Origin: Sphingomonas sp. PP-F2F-A104-K0414
GTDB lineage: Bacteria > Pseudomonadota > Alphaproteobacteria > Sphingomonadales > Sphingomonadaceae
Assembly: GCF_004340945.1 (NCBI RefSeq)
Contig: NZ_SLYD01000001.1
Coordinates: forward strand, 124,001 to 188,000
Length of the DNA stretch: 64,000 nucleotides
Direction: 5' to 3'
The notes under the pieces were generated by a model that was not told the origin of the DNA, ran no database searches, and was given only the letters and a program-made list of their open reading frames with translations. A program made the translations under genes and the position numbers. Shown one piece after another: positions 54,811 to 63,747 of this stretch. The first letter of the stretch is position 1. Each line of letters starts with the position of its first letter.

Positions 54811-55593
54811 TCAACGGTCCCGACAGGTCCCGAGCGATCGCCCGATAAGCGAGAAAAAGGCCTGGCTCGCGGCGCTGGCGGCGACATCCCATTCGGGATG
54901 CCACTGCACCGCCAGCACATCGCCGCCGCACGGCCGTGCCGAGAACGCCTCGACTAAGCCGTCCGAGGTCGCCAGCGCCTCGATAGTGAGCCCGGACCCG
55001 AGCCGATCGATCCCCTGGCGGTGAACCGAGGTGACCGAGAGGCTGCGCCGTTGCGTCACCGTCGCGAGCATCCCGCCCGCCTGCAGGTCGACGTCGTGGA
55101 CGTGATCGAACAGCGTTTCATACGCGGTCGCGTCTTCGGTCGCCCGGTGGTGTCCCGCGTCGAGCGTATCGGTCAGCGTGCCGCCGAACAGGACATTGAG
55201 TTCCTGCAATCCGCGGCAGATCCCGAACACCGGCCGCCCGCCCTCGATCATCCGCCCTGCGAGCTCCATCGCTACCGCATCGCGGTCGAGATCGAGCGCA
55301 TCGTCCGCCGCGCCATCCGCTGCATCGGTCTTACCATAGCGCGCGCCCGCGACGTTGGACCGCGACCCGGTCAGCAACAGCCCGTCGAGCCGCCCCGCCA
55401 GCGCGCGCGTATCCATCGCGTCCGCGACCGCGGGCACCAGCAGGACGGTCGCGCCGGCATAGCGGACCAGCGGCTCGACGAACCGCGTCGCGACCGCCTG
55501 GATCGGGCGATCGGCGACCTCGTTACAACACAGGACGCCGATCACGGGCTTGATCGGCCCGTCATCGCTACGGCAGCATGCAAACCGCATCAT
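54811..55593 (-). CDS. Class I glutamine amidotransferase-like hydrolase (peptidase C26, PuuD type)
   Basis: A 260-residue protein of the gamma-glutamyl-GABA hydrolase family. It has KPVIGVLCCNE at the N-terminus, GLLLTGSRSNV, nucleophile Cys in VFGICRGLQELNVLFGGTL, a TSVHRQGIDRLG segment, and His/Glu in AVQWHPEWD. These enzymes cleave gamma-glutamyl amides in the cytoplasm, for example in putrescine breakdown. No other put or puu genes are nearby. It is followed by a TonB receptor, which hints at import and hydrolysis of a gamma-glutamyl compound (inference). The start is uncertain: two adjacent ATGs at 55593/55590, or 55659. Confidence 0.82.
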   Translation of the reverse strand: MMRFACCRSDDGPIKPVIGVLCCNEVADRPIQAVATRFVEPLVRYAGATVLLVPAVADAMDTRALAGRLDGLLLTGSRSNVAGARYGKTDAADGAADDALDLDRDAVAMELAGRMIEGGRPVFGICRGLQELNVLFGGTLTDTLDAGHHRATEDATAYETLFDHVHDVDLQAGGMLATVTQRRSLSVTSVHRQGIDRLGSGLTIEALATSDGLVEAFSARPCGGDVLAVQWHPEWDVAASAASQAFFSLIGRSLGTCRDR

Positions 55594-55685
55594 GCGGCAT
55601 GGCCGCACATCGTCGAGCGTCGTTGTTTCCGTTGCATCGCGGTGGCCTTTCGCGATCAATATCCATCGATCGCGTCGGATATTGG

Positions 55686-55770
55686 AGCGCTATAAGCTTT
55701 GGCACGGCCAAAAATTCATTGTCCGCACGAGACCGTGCGTAAGTGCCTACGAATTACCCAAATGAATTTC
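55686..55770. promoter_or_regulatory. Operator-like sequences upstream of the GH5 operon
   Basis: Within the 273-bp divergent gap are AGCGCT (55686-55691), CAATGAATTTTTGG on the minus strand (55721-55708) and CCAAATGAATTTC (55758-55770). The last shares CAAATGAATTT exactly with the palindrome before the GH2 gene. The palindrome is less complete here than in the other two operons. The GH5 RBS GGGAG sits at 55856-55860. Confidence 0.4.
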
Positions 55771-55866
55771 TATTTTCGTGGATATCCGCATAGACCGCAT
55801 TGGTCTGATTCGGCAGATATCGCGATGCGTGCAGCAGACACGGCGTGGGATGGATGGGAGTATGAT

Positions 55867-57222
55867 ATGACGATGAACCGGCGCACGGCGCTTTTGACCG
55901 GGGCAGCGATCACCAGCGGTGCGCTTCTTTCCGCCTGCGCAACCGTGACGCAGCCAGTTGGTCGGGCCCAGCCCTCGGCGTTCGTCACCGTCGTCGGGCA
56001 TGGCTTCGAACGCAACGGCAAGCCGTATCATTATGCGGGTGCGAACATCTGGTACGGCGCGTGGCTCGGCGCGGACACCGCCTATGGCAATCGTGCGCGG
56101 CTCGGGCGCGAACTCGATCGTCTGAAGGCGCTCGGCGTCCGCAACCTCCGCATCCTCGGCTCGGCCGAATTGTCGCCGCTCAAGAACTCGATCACCCCGG
56201 GATTTCGCGACCAAAGCGCGACGTACAACGAGGACCTGCTGAAGGGCCTCGACTGGACGCTCGCCGAAATGGCGAAGCGCGACATGACCGGCGTGATCTA
56301 CCTGACCAACTTCTGGGAATGGTCGGGCGGGATGATGACGTATCTGTCGTGGGTCAACGGCGGCAAGTTCATCAACATGAACGACCCCGCGCACCCCTGG
56401 CCCGAGTTCGCCGACTGGAACGCCGCCTTCTATACGAACGGTCAGGCGCAGGCGATGTACCGCGATTACATCCGCGCGGTCGTCTCGCGCACCAACACCG
56501 TGACGGGCGTTGCCTATGCCGCGGATCCGACGATCATGGCATGGCAACTCGCGAACGAACCGCGCCCGGCTGGTGGCGACAAGGTCGCGGTGCCTAATCT
56601 CTCGCATTTCTATCGCTGGATCGACGAGACCGCGCGCTACATCAAGACGCTCGATCCCCATCACCTCGTCTCGACCGGCTCGGAGGGACTGAAGGGCTCG
56701 ATCGAGCGCGAGGATGTCGTGCTCGCCGCCCACAAGTCGCCCTCGATCGACTACCTCACCACGCATATCTGGCCCAACAACTGGACCTGGATGGACGCAG
56801 GCAATCTCGCCGGCACCTATGACGCCGGTGCGGCGAAGGTGGCCACCTATATCGACGTGCATATCCGGCTCGCCACGACGCTCGGCAAGCCGCTGGTGAT
56901 CGAGGAGTTCGGCTACCCGCGCGACGGCCAGGCCGCCTATGATCCGTTCATCACGACCGAATATAAGGACCGCTTCTACCGCCAGATCTACGCCGCGATC
57001 GAGGCCAATGCGAAGGCCGGCGGGCCGCTTGCAGGCTCCAACTTCTGGGCCTGGAACGGCGAGGCGCGGACACCGCATGCCGATCACCGGTTCCAGCGCG
57101 GCGACCTTGGCTATATGGGCGACCCCCCGCATGAACCGCAGGGCTGGTACGGCGTGTTCGACAGCGATGCCTCGACCCAGGCCGTGATCCGCGCGCACGC
57201 CGCGGCGATGGCGGCGCTCTGA
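55867..57222 (+). CDS. GH5 endo-beta-1,4-mannanase, lipoprotein
   Basis: A 451-residue secreted enzyme of GH5, probably subfamily 7. The N-terminus MTMNRRTALLTGAAITSGALLSAC carries twin arginines and a lipobox Cys. FERNGKPYHYAGANIWYG and VRNLRILG follow, with acid/base Glu231 in AWQLANEPRP, HIWPNNW, nucleophile Glu346/347 in VIEEFGYPRD, and NFWAWNGEAR. Endo-mannanases cut beta-1,4-mannan chains. The lipid anchor would keep it on a membrane or the cell surface. The frame is open to 55699, but GGGAG with a 6-bp spacer fixes ATG 55867. Its stop shares one base with the GH26 start (TGATG). Confidence 0.9.
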   Translation: MTMNRRTALLTGAAITSGALLSACATVTQPVGRAQPSAFVTVVGHGFERNGKPYHYAGANIWYGAWLGADTAYGNRARLGRELDRLKALGVRNLRILGSAELSPLKNSITPGFRDQSATYNEDLLKGLDWTLAEMAKRDMTGVIYLTNFWEWSGGMMTYLSWVNGGKFINMNDPAHPWPEFADWNAAFYTNGQAQAMYRDYIRAVVSRTNTVTGVAYAADPTIMAWQLANEPRPAGGDKVAVPNLSHFYRWIDETARYIKTLDPHHLVSTGSEGLKGSIEREDVVLAAHKSPSIDYLTTHIWPNNWTWMDAGNLAGTYDAGAAKVATYIDVHIRLATTLGKPLVIEEFGYPRDGQAAYDPFITTEYKDRFYRQIYAAIEANAKAGGPLAGSNFWAWNGEARTPHADHRFQRGDLGYMGDPPHEPQGWYGVFDSDASTQAVIRAHAAAMAAL

Positions 57223-58229
57223 TGCTCAACCGTCGTGAGACGCTCGGGATGACGGCGGCGCTTGGTCTGCTGCACGGCATGCCGGCGCTGGCAGCGGTGC
57301 CGAACCGCCGTCTGAGCAATCCGAAAGCCTCGCCCGCCGCGCGCCACCTCTACGCCTATCTGTGGAGCCAATACGGCAGGAAGACGCTGACCGGGCAACA
57401 GGAGCAGGGCTCCGGCCCGACCAACCCTAACGGCGAACTCGACTATCTCCAGCGCGTGACGGGCAAGCTCCCCGCGATCCTCGGGCTCGACTATATCGAT
57501 CCGCGCGACAACGACGCCGTCAACGACCGGGCGACCGCCTGGGCGCGGTCGGGCGGGATCGTCACGCTGTGCTGGCATTGGGGCGCGCCCGACATCGGCA
57601 CCGGCTATGAGAATTCGAAGAAGGATTTCGACGTCGCCGCCGCGCTGAAACCGGGGACGCCGCAGAACGTCGCGATGATGCGCCAGATGACCGAAGTCGC
57701 GCGGCTGTTGAAGGTCCTGCAAGACCGCGGCGTCGCGGTGTTGTGGCGCCCGTTCCACGAATTCAGCGGCGACTGGTTCTGGTGGGGCAAGCACGGCCCC
57801 GCCGCGTTCAAGGCACTCTGGGCGCTGATGCACGACCAGTTCACACGCGTTCACGGTCTGAACAACCTGATCTGGGTGCTAGGCTGGGCAGGCCAGAACG
57901 TCGATCCCGCCTGGTATCCCGGCCGCGCGACCGTCGATGTCGCCGGCGCGGATATCTACGCCAACGACCACGGCAACCTCGCCCCGATGTTCGCGCAGGT
58001 GAAGGCGATCGTCGGCGACACGCTGCCGATCTGCCTGCACGAGAACGGTCCGGTTCCCGATCCCGCGCTGCTCGGCCCCACGGCGGACTGGCTCTGGTTC
58101 ATGACCTGGCACACGCGCTGGCTGACCGGCGCCGACCAGAACACGCCCGACCGGCTCCGCCGCGACTTCGCCTCGAACCGCTACGTCACCAAGGACGAAC
58201 TCCCCGCATCGCTGAAGGTGAAGGCATGA
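57222..58229 (+). CDS. GH26 beta-mannanase
   Basis: A 335-residue exported GH26 enzyme. The signal MLNRRETLGMTAALGLLHGMPALA has a possible twin-arginine motif. The barrel shows GQQEQG, LGLDYIDPRD, VTLCWHWGAP, acid/base Glu180 in WRPFHEFSGDWFWWG, NNLIWVLGWAG and nucleophile Glu274 in CLHENGPVPD. GH26 endo-mannanases favour longer mannan or oligosaccharides and complement the GH5 enzyme. It is coupled to GH5 upstream (1-bp overlap) and to the CE2 esterase downstream (ATGA). No carbohydrate-binding module is attached. Confidence 0.92.
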   Translation: MLNRRETLGMTAALGLLHGMPALAAVPNRRLSNPKASPAARHLYAYLWSQYGRKTLTGQQEQGSGPTNPNGELDYLQRVTGKLPAILGLDYIDPRDNDAVNDRATAWARSGGIVTLCWHWGAPDIGTGYENSKKDFDVAAALKPGTPQNVAMMRQMTEVARLLKVLQDRGVAVLWRPFHEFSGDWFWWGKHGPAAFKALWALMHDQFTRVHGLNNLIWVLGWAGQNVDPAWYPGRATVDVAGADIYANDHGNLAPMFAQVKAIVGDTLPICLHENGPVPDPALLGPTADWLWFMTWHTRWLTGADQNTPDRLRRDFASNRYVTKDELPASLKVKA

Positions 58230-59320
58230 AGACGATCCTCGGCCTGATCGCCGCGACATTGCTGGCGACCTCGGCGATCGCCGCCCTGCCGACCGTGACC
58301 CCGACCACCGCGAAAGCCGGTGCGCCCCTCCCCGTCCACATCGGCGGTCGCGTCGAGCGGACCGCGGATGGCTTTAAGCGCCAATGGCCGGGCACCTATT
58401 TCGAGGCGGCATTCCGCGGCCCGAGCGCGCTGCTCAGCATCGGCCAGGGCGACGTCATCCTCCGCGTGTCCGTCGATGGCACCCCCGCCGCCAAGCTCGT
58501 CAAGCCGAGGCCCGGCCTCTACCGCGTCGCCGGCCTGTCGAACGGCCGCCACACGATCCGCGTCGACGTCGCAAGCGAAAGCCAGGCCGCCCCGACCGTC
58601 TTCGGCGGCTTCTACGCCGACCGGGGAACGCGTGCCCTCCCCGCACCCGCCCGCGCGCGCCAGATCGAGTTCATCGGCGACTCGCACACGGTCGGCTATG
58701 GCAACATCTCCACTAAGCGCGACTGTACGCAGGATGAAGTCTGGGCGACCACCGACACCGCGCAAGCCATGCCCGCGCTGACCGCCCGCCGCTACGACGC
58801 CGACTACCAGGTCAACGCGATCTCGGGCCGCGGGATCGTCCGCAATTACGACGGCATGGCCGCCGACACATTGCCCGTCGCCTACCCCTTCACGCTGTTC
58901 GACAAGGCCAGGCGCTACGCCGACCCCGCCTGGCACCCCCGCCTGTTCGTCATCGCGCTCGGCACCAACGACTTCACCACACGGCTCCACCCCGGCGAGC
59001 CTTGGCAGACGCGCGACGCGCTCCACGCCGATTACGAGGCGAAGTACGTCGCCTTCGTCAAAGCCGTTCGCGCGCGCAATCCGGGCGCGCACGTCGTGCT
59101 CTGGGCCACCGACATGGCCGACGGCGAGATAGCCTCCGAGGTCGGCAAGGTCGCCGCGCGCCTCAAAGCCGAGGGCGAGCGCAACGTCGCCTTCGTCCCC
59201 GTCACCGGCCTCGCCTTCACCGGCTGCCACGCGCATCCTTCGACCGCCGACGATGCGCGGATCACGACGGCGCTATCGACCTATATCGACGCGCATCCGG
59301 AGATCTGGACGAAGAAATAA
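58226..59320 (+). CDS. Carbohydrate esterase family 2-like acetyl esterase (SGNH)
   Basis: A 364-residue exported protein. The signal peptide is MKTILGLIAATLLATSAIA. A jelly-roll domain spans about 35-140 (HIGGRVERTADGFKRQWPG, YFEAAFRGPSALLSIGQ). The SGNH domain has Ser153 in EFIGDSHTVGYGN, ALGTNDF and His335/His337 in CHAHPS. This two-domain layout is that of CE2 esterases, which deacetylate xylan and glucomannan. The mannanase neighbours make acetyl-mannan the likely substrate. ATG 58226 overlaps the GH26 stop as ATGA; it is the last gene of the GH5-GH26-CE2 operon. Confidence 0.87.
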   Translation: MKTILGLIAATLLATSAIAALPTVTPTTAKAGAPLPVHIGGRVERTADGFKRQWPGTYFEAAFRGPSALLSIGQGDVILRVSVDGTPAAKLVKPRPGLYRVAGLSNGRHTIRVDVASESQAAPTVFGGFYADRGTRALPAPARARQIEFIGDSHTVGYGNISTKRDCTQDEVWATTDTAQAMPALTARRYDADYQVNAISGRGIVRNYDGMAADTLPVAYPFTLFDKARRYADPAWHPRLFVIALGTNDFTTRLHPGEPWQTRDALHADYEAKYVAFVKAVRARNPGAHVVLWATDMADGEIASEVGKVAARLKAEGERNVAFVPVTGLAFTGCHAHPSTADDARITTALSTYIDAHPEIWTKK

Positions 59321-59347
59321 GCAAATGATTTGCACATTGTAGCGCTA
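59321..59347. promoter_or_regulatory. Operator-like palindromes upstream of the GH3-GH9 operon
   Basis: GCAAAT-G-ATTTGC (59321-59333) directly follows the CE2 stop. Six bp later is TAGCGCTA within TGTAGCGCTAACC (59338-59350). Both elements match those in the GH130/GH2 divergent region. The LacI-like core resembles the TGTTAGCGCTACCA operator I recall for Caulobacter XylR. The GH3 gene begins 58 bp downstream. Confidence 0.5.
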
Positions 59348-59404
59348 ACCCGGTAGCAGGGATGCCAAGGTGCGGATCACGATCGCGCACCGTCCGGGGA
59401 GAGT

Positions 59405-61933
59405 ATGATGTCGGCAGGGTTTTCCACGTTCACGATCGCGCTTCTGCTGCAATCCGCAGCGACGCCGGTAGCGCAACCAGCGCCGCTGTCTGCGGTCGCG
59501 CATCCCGAGATCTGGCCGACCGCCAACGCCCGCCCGTTGCGCGATCCGAAGGTCGAGGCGCGGATCGACGCGATCATGAAACGCATGTCCGTGGAGGACA
59601 AGATCGGCCAGCTGATCCAGGTCGACATCGCCAGCATCGAGCCCTCCGACCTGCGCACCTACAAGCTCGGCTCGATCCTCAACGGCGGCAATGCCGGCCC
59701 TGGAGGCAACGACCTTGCCCCACCCGTCGAGTGGCTTAAACTCGCCGACGCATTCTACGACGCGTCGATGGCCCGCAGCGACGGCCGCCCAGCGATCCCG
59801 GTGATCTGGGGCACCGACGCGGTCCACGGCAACAACAACATTCCCGGCGCGACGCTCTTCCCGCATAATATCGGCCTCGGTGCTGCGCGCGACCGCAACC
59901 TGATGCGCGAGATCGGCCACGTCACCGCGATCGAGACCGCCGCCGCCGGCATCGACTGGACCTTCGCCCCAACGCTCGCCGTCGTCCGCGACGACCGCTG
60001 GGGCCGCACGTACGAGAGTTATTCCGAAGAGCCGCAGGTTCAGGCCGATTACGCCGGCGCGGTCATCGAAGGGGTTCAGGGCAAGGTCGGCACCAAGGAA
60101 TTCCTTGCACCCGACCACGTCATCGCGACCACGAAGCATTTCCTCGGCGATGGCGGCACCGGCGGGCGTGATCAGGGCGATGCACTCATCCCCGAAACCA
60201 CGCTGCGCGATATCCACTTGGGCGGCTACCCCGCCGCGATCGAGGCCGGCACGCAGTCGGTGATGGCCAGCTTCTCGAGCTGGAACGGCGCCAAGATGCA
60301 CGGCAACAAGAGCTTGCTGACCGGCGTGCTCAAAGACCGCCTTCACTTCGACGGCTTCGTGGTCGGCGACTGGAACGGCCACGGCCAGGTCGATGGCTGC
60401 TCGAACGAGAGTTGCGCGGCCGCGATTAACGCCGGGCTCGACATGTTCATGTATTCAGGCAGCGGGTGGAAGACACTCTACGACAACACGCTGAAGCAAG
60501 CGCAATCCGGAGAGATCCCCGCCGCCCGCCTCGACGACGCCGTCCGCCGCATCCTGCGCGTGAAAATCCGCGCCGGCACGTTCGATCGCGGCCGCCCGTC
60601 ATCGCGCGCACTCGCCGGCAAGATGACCCTCATCGGTGCCGCCGACCACCGCGCGATCGCCCGCCGTGCGGCACGCGAATCGATGGTCCTGCTCAAGAAC
60701 GAGGGCGGCCTGCTCCCGCTGAAACCGTCTGCGAACATCCTCGTCGCGGGCGGCGGTGCGGACAACATTCCGCAACAGGCCGGCGGCTGGTCGCTGACGT
60801 GGCAAGGCGGCGGCACCACCAACGCGAACTTCCCCAATGCCGAGACGATCTGGTCGGGCATCAGCACCGCGGTCAAGGATGCCGGCGGGACCGCCACGCT
60901 GTCGGCGGACGGCAATTTCGCCAAGAAGCCCGACGCGGCGATCGTCGTGTTCGGCGAGCAGCCCTATGCCGAGTTCAAGGGCGACCGCCCGAACCTCGAA
61001 TACAGCGCCGAGGACAAGTCCGACCTCGAACTTCTGCGCAAACTGAAGGCCGCAGGCGTGCCGGTCGTCGCAGTGTTCCTGTCGGGCCGCCCGCTCTGGG
61101 TGAACGCCGAGTTGAACGCCTCCGATGCGTTCGTCGCGGCGTTCCTGCCGGGCAGCGAAGGCGGCGGCGTCGCCGACGTGCTGTTCCGCAAGAAGGACGG
61201 CAGCATCGCCAACGACTTCCGCGGCAAACTGAGCTTCTCCTGGCCCAAGCGCCCCGACCAGTATGTCCTCAACCGCTCCGACCCCGGCTACGACCCGCTG
61301 TTCGCGTTTGGCTATGGCCTGAGCTACGCCAAGCCGGGCAGCGTCCCTAAGCTCGACGAAACCCGCCCCGCCGGCATGGCCGCATCGTCGAATGGCACGA
61401 TCTTCGGCAAGGGCCGCGTGCCCGAGGGCTGGTCGCTCACCCTGGTCGAACAAGACCAGTCGAAAGTCCGCCTGCTCGGCGTCAATGCGACGACCGCGAC
61501 CAAGCGCCTCACCGCCTCCGCAGTCGATCGCCGTCGCCAGGAGGACGCACGTGCGCTCGTCTGGACCGGTGGCGCTGCGGACGCCCGCGTCGAGGCCTCG
61601 GGCCCGCTCGACCTCACGCGCGAGAGCAATGGCGAACTGAGCCTCGTCGTCGACGTCCGCGTCGATCGCGCAGGCAGCGCACCCGTCGGTCTCGGCATGG
61701 TCAGCAACGACGGCAAGGCGGTCACCGTCCCGATCACCAAGACACTCGCGGCGGGCAAGCCCGGCGATTGGCAACAGGTGATCGTCCCGCTGCAATGCTT
61801 CGCCAAGCGCGGCATCGACATGGCGCACGTCACCGCGCCGTTCGTGGTCGCCACCGACGGCAAGCTCGGCCTGTCGATCTCCGACGTGAAGATCGACTCC
61901 GCGCCGGTACCGATGACCAAATGCGGCGACTGA
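59405..61933 (+). CDS. GH3 family beta-glucosidase / exo-glycosidase (ExoP-like)
   Basis: An 842-residue exported GH3 enzyme. After a signal segment (FSTFTIALLLQSAATPVA) the barrel domain shows DKIGQLIQVD, IPVIWGTDAVHGNNN, FAPTLAVVRDDRWGRTYES, TTKHFLGDGGTGGRDQGD and nucleophile Asp322 in FVVGDWNGHGQ. The C-terminal sandwich contains VLLKNEGGLLPL and GEQPYAEFKGDRP. A further domain (about 660-842) resembles the galactose-binding-like end of ExoP-type 1,4-beta-glucan glucohydrolases. It would release glucose from beta-glucan, gluco-mannan or cello-oligosaccharide ends. The downstream ATG 59408 is an equally good start. It overlaps the GH9 gene by 13 bp. Confidence 0.9.
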   Translation: MMSAGFSTFTIALLLQSAATPVAQPAPLSAVAHPEIWPTANARPLRDPKVEARIDAIMKRMSVEDKIGQLIQVDIASIEPSDLRTYKLGSILNGGNAGPGGNDLAPPVEWLKLADAFYDASMARSDGRPAIPVIWGTDAVHGNNNIPGATLFPHNIGLGAARDRNLMREIGHVTAIETAAAGIDWTFAPTLAVVRDDRWGRTYESYSEEPQVQADYAGAVIEGVQGKVGTKEFLAPDHVIATTKHFLGDGGTGGRDQGDALIPETTLRDIHLGGYPAAIEAGTQSVMASFSSWNGAKMHGNKSLLTGVLKDRLHFDGFVVGDWNGHGQVDGCSNESCAAAINAGLDMFMYSGSGWKTLYDNTLKQAQSGEIPAARLDDAVRRILRVKIRAGTFDRGRPSSRALAGKMTLIGAADHRAIARRAARESMVLLKNEGGLLPLKPSANILVAGGGADNIPQQAGGWSLTWQGGGTTNANFPNAETIWSGISTAVKDAGGTATLSADGNFAKKPDAAIVVFGEQPYAEFKGDRPNLEYSAEDKSDLELLRKLKAAGVPVVAVFLSGRPLWVNAELNASDAFVAAFLPGSEGGGVADVLFRKKDGSIANDFRGKLSFSWPKRPDQYVLNRSDPGYDPLFAFGYGLSYAKPGSVPKLDETRPAGMAASSNGTIFGKGRVPEGWSLTLVEQDQSKVRLLGVNATTATKRLTASAVDRRRQEDARALVWTGGAADARVEASGPLDLTRESNGELSLVVDVRVDRAGSAPVGLGMVSNDGKAVTVPITKTLAAGKPGDWQQVIVPLQCFAKRGIDMAHVTAPFVVATDGKLGLSISDVKIDSAPVPMTKCGD

Positions 61934-63747
61934 GCCGCCTCCTGCTCGGTGCGGCGGCCGTCCTGCTGACGACCGCCGCCACGCAAGCCCCGCCCGCGCC
62001 GATCAGGATCGATCAGGCGGGGTTCGAGACGAGCGGTCCGAAGATCGCCGTCCTGCCATCGACGCAGGCCAAGCCGCTCGCGTGGACGCTCACCGATTCG
62101 CGCGGCAAGACCGTCGCTTCGGGCCAGACGATACCCGTCGGTCCCGACCCAGCCTCGGGCGAAAGCGTCCAGCGGATCGACTTCGGCACGTTCCGGACGT
62201 CCGGCACCGGTTATCGCCTCCACGTCGGCAGCGACGCCAGCCACCCCTTCGCGATCGCCGACCGCCCGTTCGCGCGCGTGGCGACCGCGGCGATGGCCTT
62301 CTTCTACCAACAGCGCAGTGGCGTCCCCATCCTGCCCGCCTACGTCGAACGCAAAGACCTCGCCCGCCCCGCCGGCCACGCCCCCGACATCGCCACCTGC
62401 TTCGGCGGGCGCGACCAGAAGGGCGTCAAATGGCCCGGTTGCGACTACAAGATCGACGCGACCGGCGGCTGGTACGACGCGGGCGACCAAGGCAAATACG
62501 TCGTCAACGGCGGCGTCTCGACCTGGACCTTGCTCGACCTCCACGAGCGCCTGGCCGCGTTCGGTGACGCCGGCGCGTTCGCCGACGGTCGGCTCGCGCT
62601 GCCCGAGCGAGCCAACGGCAAGGACGATTTGCTCGACGAAGCGCGCGTCGAGGTCGCCTTCCTGCTCGCGATGCAGATCCCCGACGGCACCAAGCTGGCC
62701 ATCGCGCCCGACGCAGGCGTCGCCGGCAAGGCGATCACCCGGTTCGAGACGATCGACGCGGGCGGGTTGGTTCATACCAAGATCGCCGACAAGAACTGGA
62801 CGGGGATACCGACCGCGCCGGCTATCGATCACGAGATTCGGTTCCTGTATCCGCCATCGACTGCGGCGACGCTCAACATGGTTGGTGTGGCGGCGCAGTG
62901 CGCGCGGATTTGGCGGGCGATCGATCCGGCCTTCGCCACCAAATGCCTCACCGCGGCGCGACGTGGCTGGGCGGCGGCACTCCGCCATCCGAACCTCCTC
63001 ACCAGTTCCGACTTCACGGGTAGCGGGGGCTATGGCGACCCGGATGTCCGTGACGAGTTCACCTTCGCCGCCGCGCAACTCTACGCGACCACCAACGAAG
63101 CGGTTTTCCTCGATCGCCTGCGCAAGGACGGCATCTTCACCGATCCCGGCACGGATATCGGCTGGGGTTCGCTCAGACTGGCCGGCGCGCTGACGCTCGC
63201 CACCTTGCCCGACACGCGACCCGCGAACGACCGTGCCAAACTCCGCACCCGGATCACCGCGCTCGCCGACGGCTTCGTCGCCGAGGGTAAGCGCAGCGGC
63301 TACGGCATCCCATTTGGCGGCACCAACTACCCCTGGGGTTCGAACAGCTCGATCCTCAACCGCGCGATCGTGCTCGGCGTCGCGTGGCAGATCGACCGCA
63401 AGCCCGCCTATCGCGACGCGGTGGTATCGAGCCTCGACTACATCCTCGGCCGCAATCCGCTCGACCGATCCTACGTCACCGGTATCGGCACGCGCCCGAT
63501 GCAGCACCCGCACCACCGCTTCTGGGCGGCCGCGGCGGACAAACGCTATCCCGCGCCGCCCACCGGAGTCCTCTCCGGCGGCCCCAACTCGGCCGCCGCG
63601 AACGAGCCCGGCCCGATGAAAGGCTGCGCACCCCAAACCTGCTGGATCGACGACTATCGTGCCTTCACCGTCAACGAAGTCGCGATCAACTGGAACGCCC
63701 CGCTAGTATGGACCGCCGCCTTCCTCGACGCGACGCGAGGGCGCTAG
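61921..63747 (+). CDS. GH9 family glycoside hydrolase (endoglucanase/exo-glucanase)
   Basis: A 608-residue exported enzyme. The signal peptide is MRRLSRLLLGAAAVLLTTAAT. An N-terminal cellulase Ig-like domain spans about 25-115 (IRIDQAGFETSGPKIAVLP). The GH9 (alpha/alpha)6 barrel has nucleophile/base Asp186/Asp189 in GGWYDAGDQGKYVVNG, the HPHHRF segment and acid Glu586 in FTVNEVAINWNAPLVW. GH9 enzymes cut beta-1,4-glucan or mixed-linkage glucan; with the mannanases, glucomannan is a plausible target. Its start overlaps the GH3 stop by 13 bp. Its stop overlaps the stop of the opposite-strand gene (CTAG at 63744-63747). Confidence 0.9.
   Translation: MRRLSRLLLGAAAVLLTTAATQAPPAPIRIDQAGFETSGPKIAVLPSTQAKPLAWTLTDSRGKTVASGQTIPVGPDPASGESVQRIDFGTFRTSGTGYRLHVGSDASHPFAIADRPFARVATAAMAFFYQQRSGVPILPAYVERKDLARPAGHAPDIATCFGGRDQKGVKWPGCDYKIDATGGWYDAGDQGKYVVNGGVSTWTLLDLHERLAAFGDAGAFADGRLALPERANGKDDLLDEARVEVAFLLAMQIPDGTKLAIAPDAGVAGKAITRFETIDAGGLVHTKIADKNWTGIPTAPAIDHEIRFLYPPSTAATLNMVGVAAQCARIWRAIDPAFATKCLTAARRGWAAALRHPNLLTSSDFTGSGGYGDPDVRDEFTFAAAQLYATTNEAVFLDRLRKDGIFTDPGTDIGWGSLRLAGALTLATLPDTRPANDRAKLRTRITALADGFVAEGKRSGYGIPFGGTNYPWGSNSSILNRAIVLGVAWQIDRKPAYRDAVVSSLDYILGRNPLDRSYVTGIGTRPMQHPHHRFWAAAADKRYPAPPTGVLSGGPNSAAANEPGPMKGCAPQTCWIDDYRAFTVNEVAINWNAPLVWTAAFLDATRGR

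Noticed and set aside
52457..55024. 855-codon plus-strand frame opposite the TonB receptor
   Set aside because: Same antisense artefact, with biased Arg/Gly/Ala content and no recognisable motif.
61324..63636. 770-codon minus-strand frame opposite GH3/GH9
   Set aside because: The two plus-strand hydrolases show complete catalytic motifs; this frame shows none.
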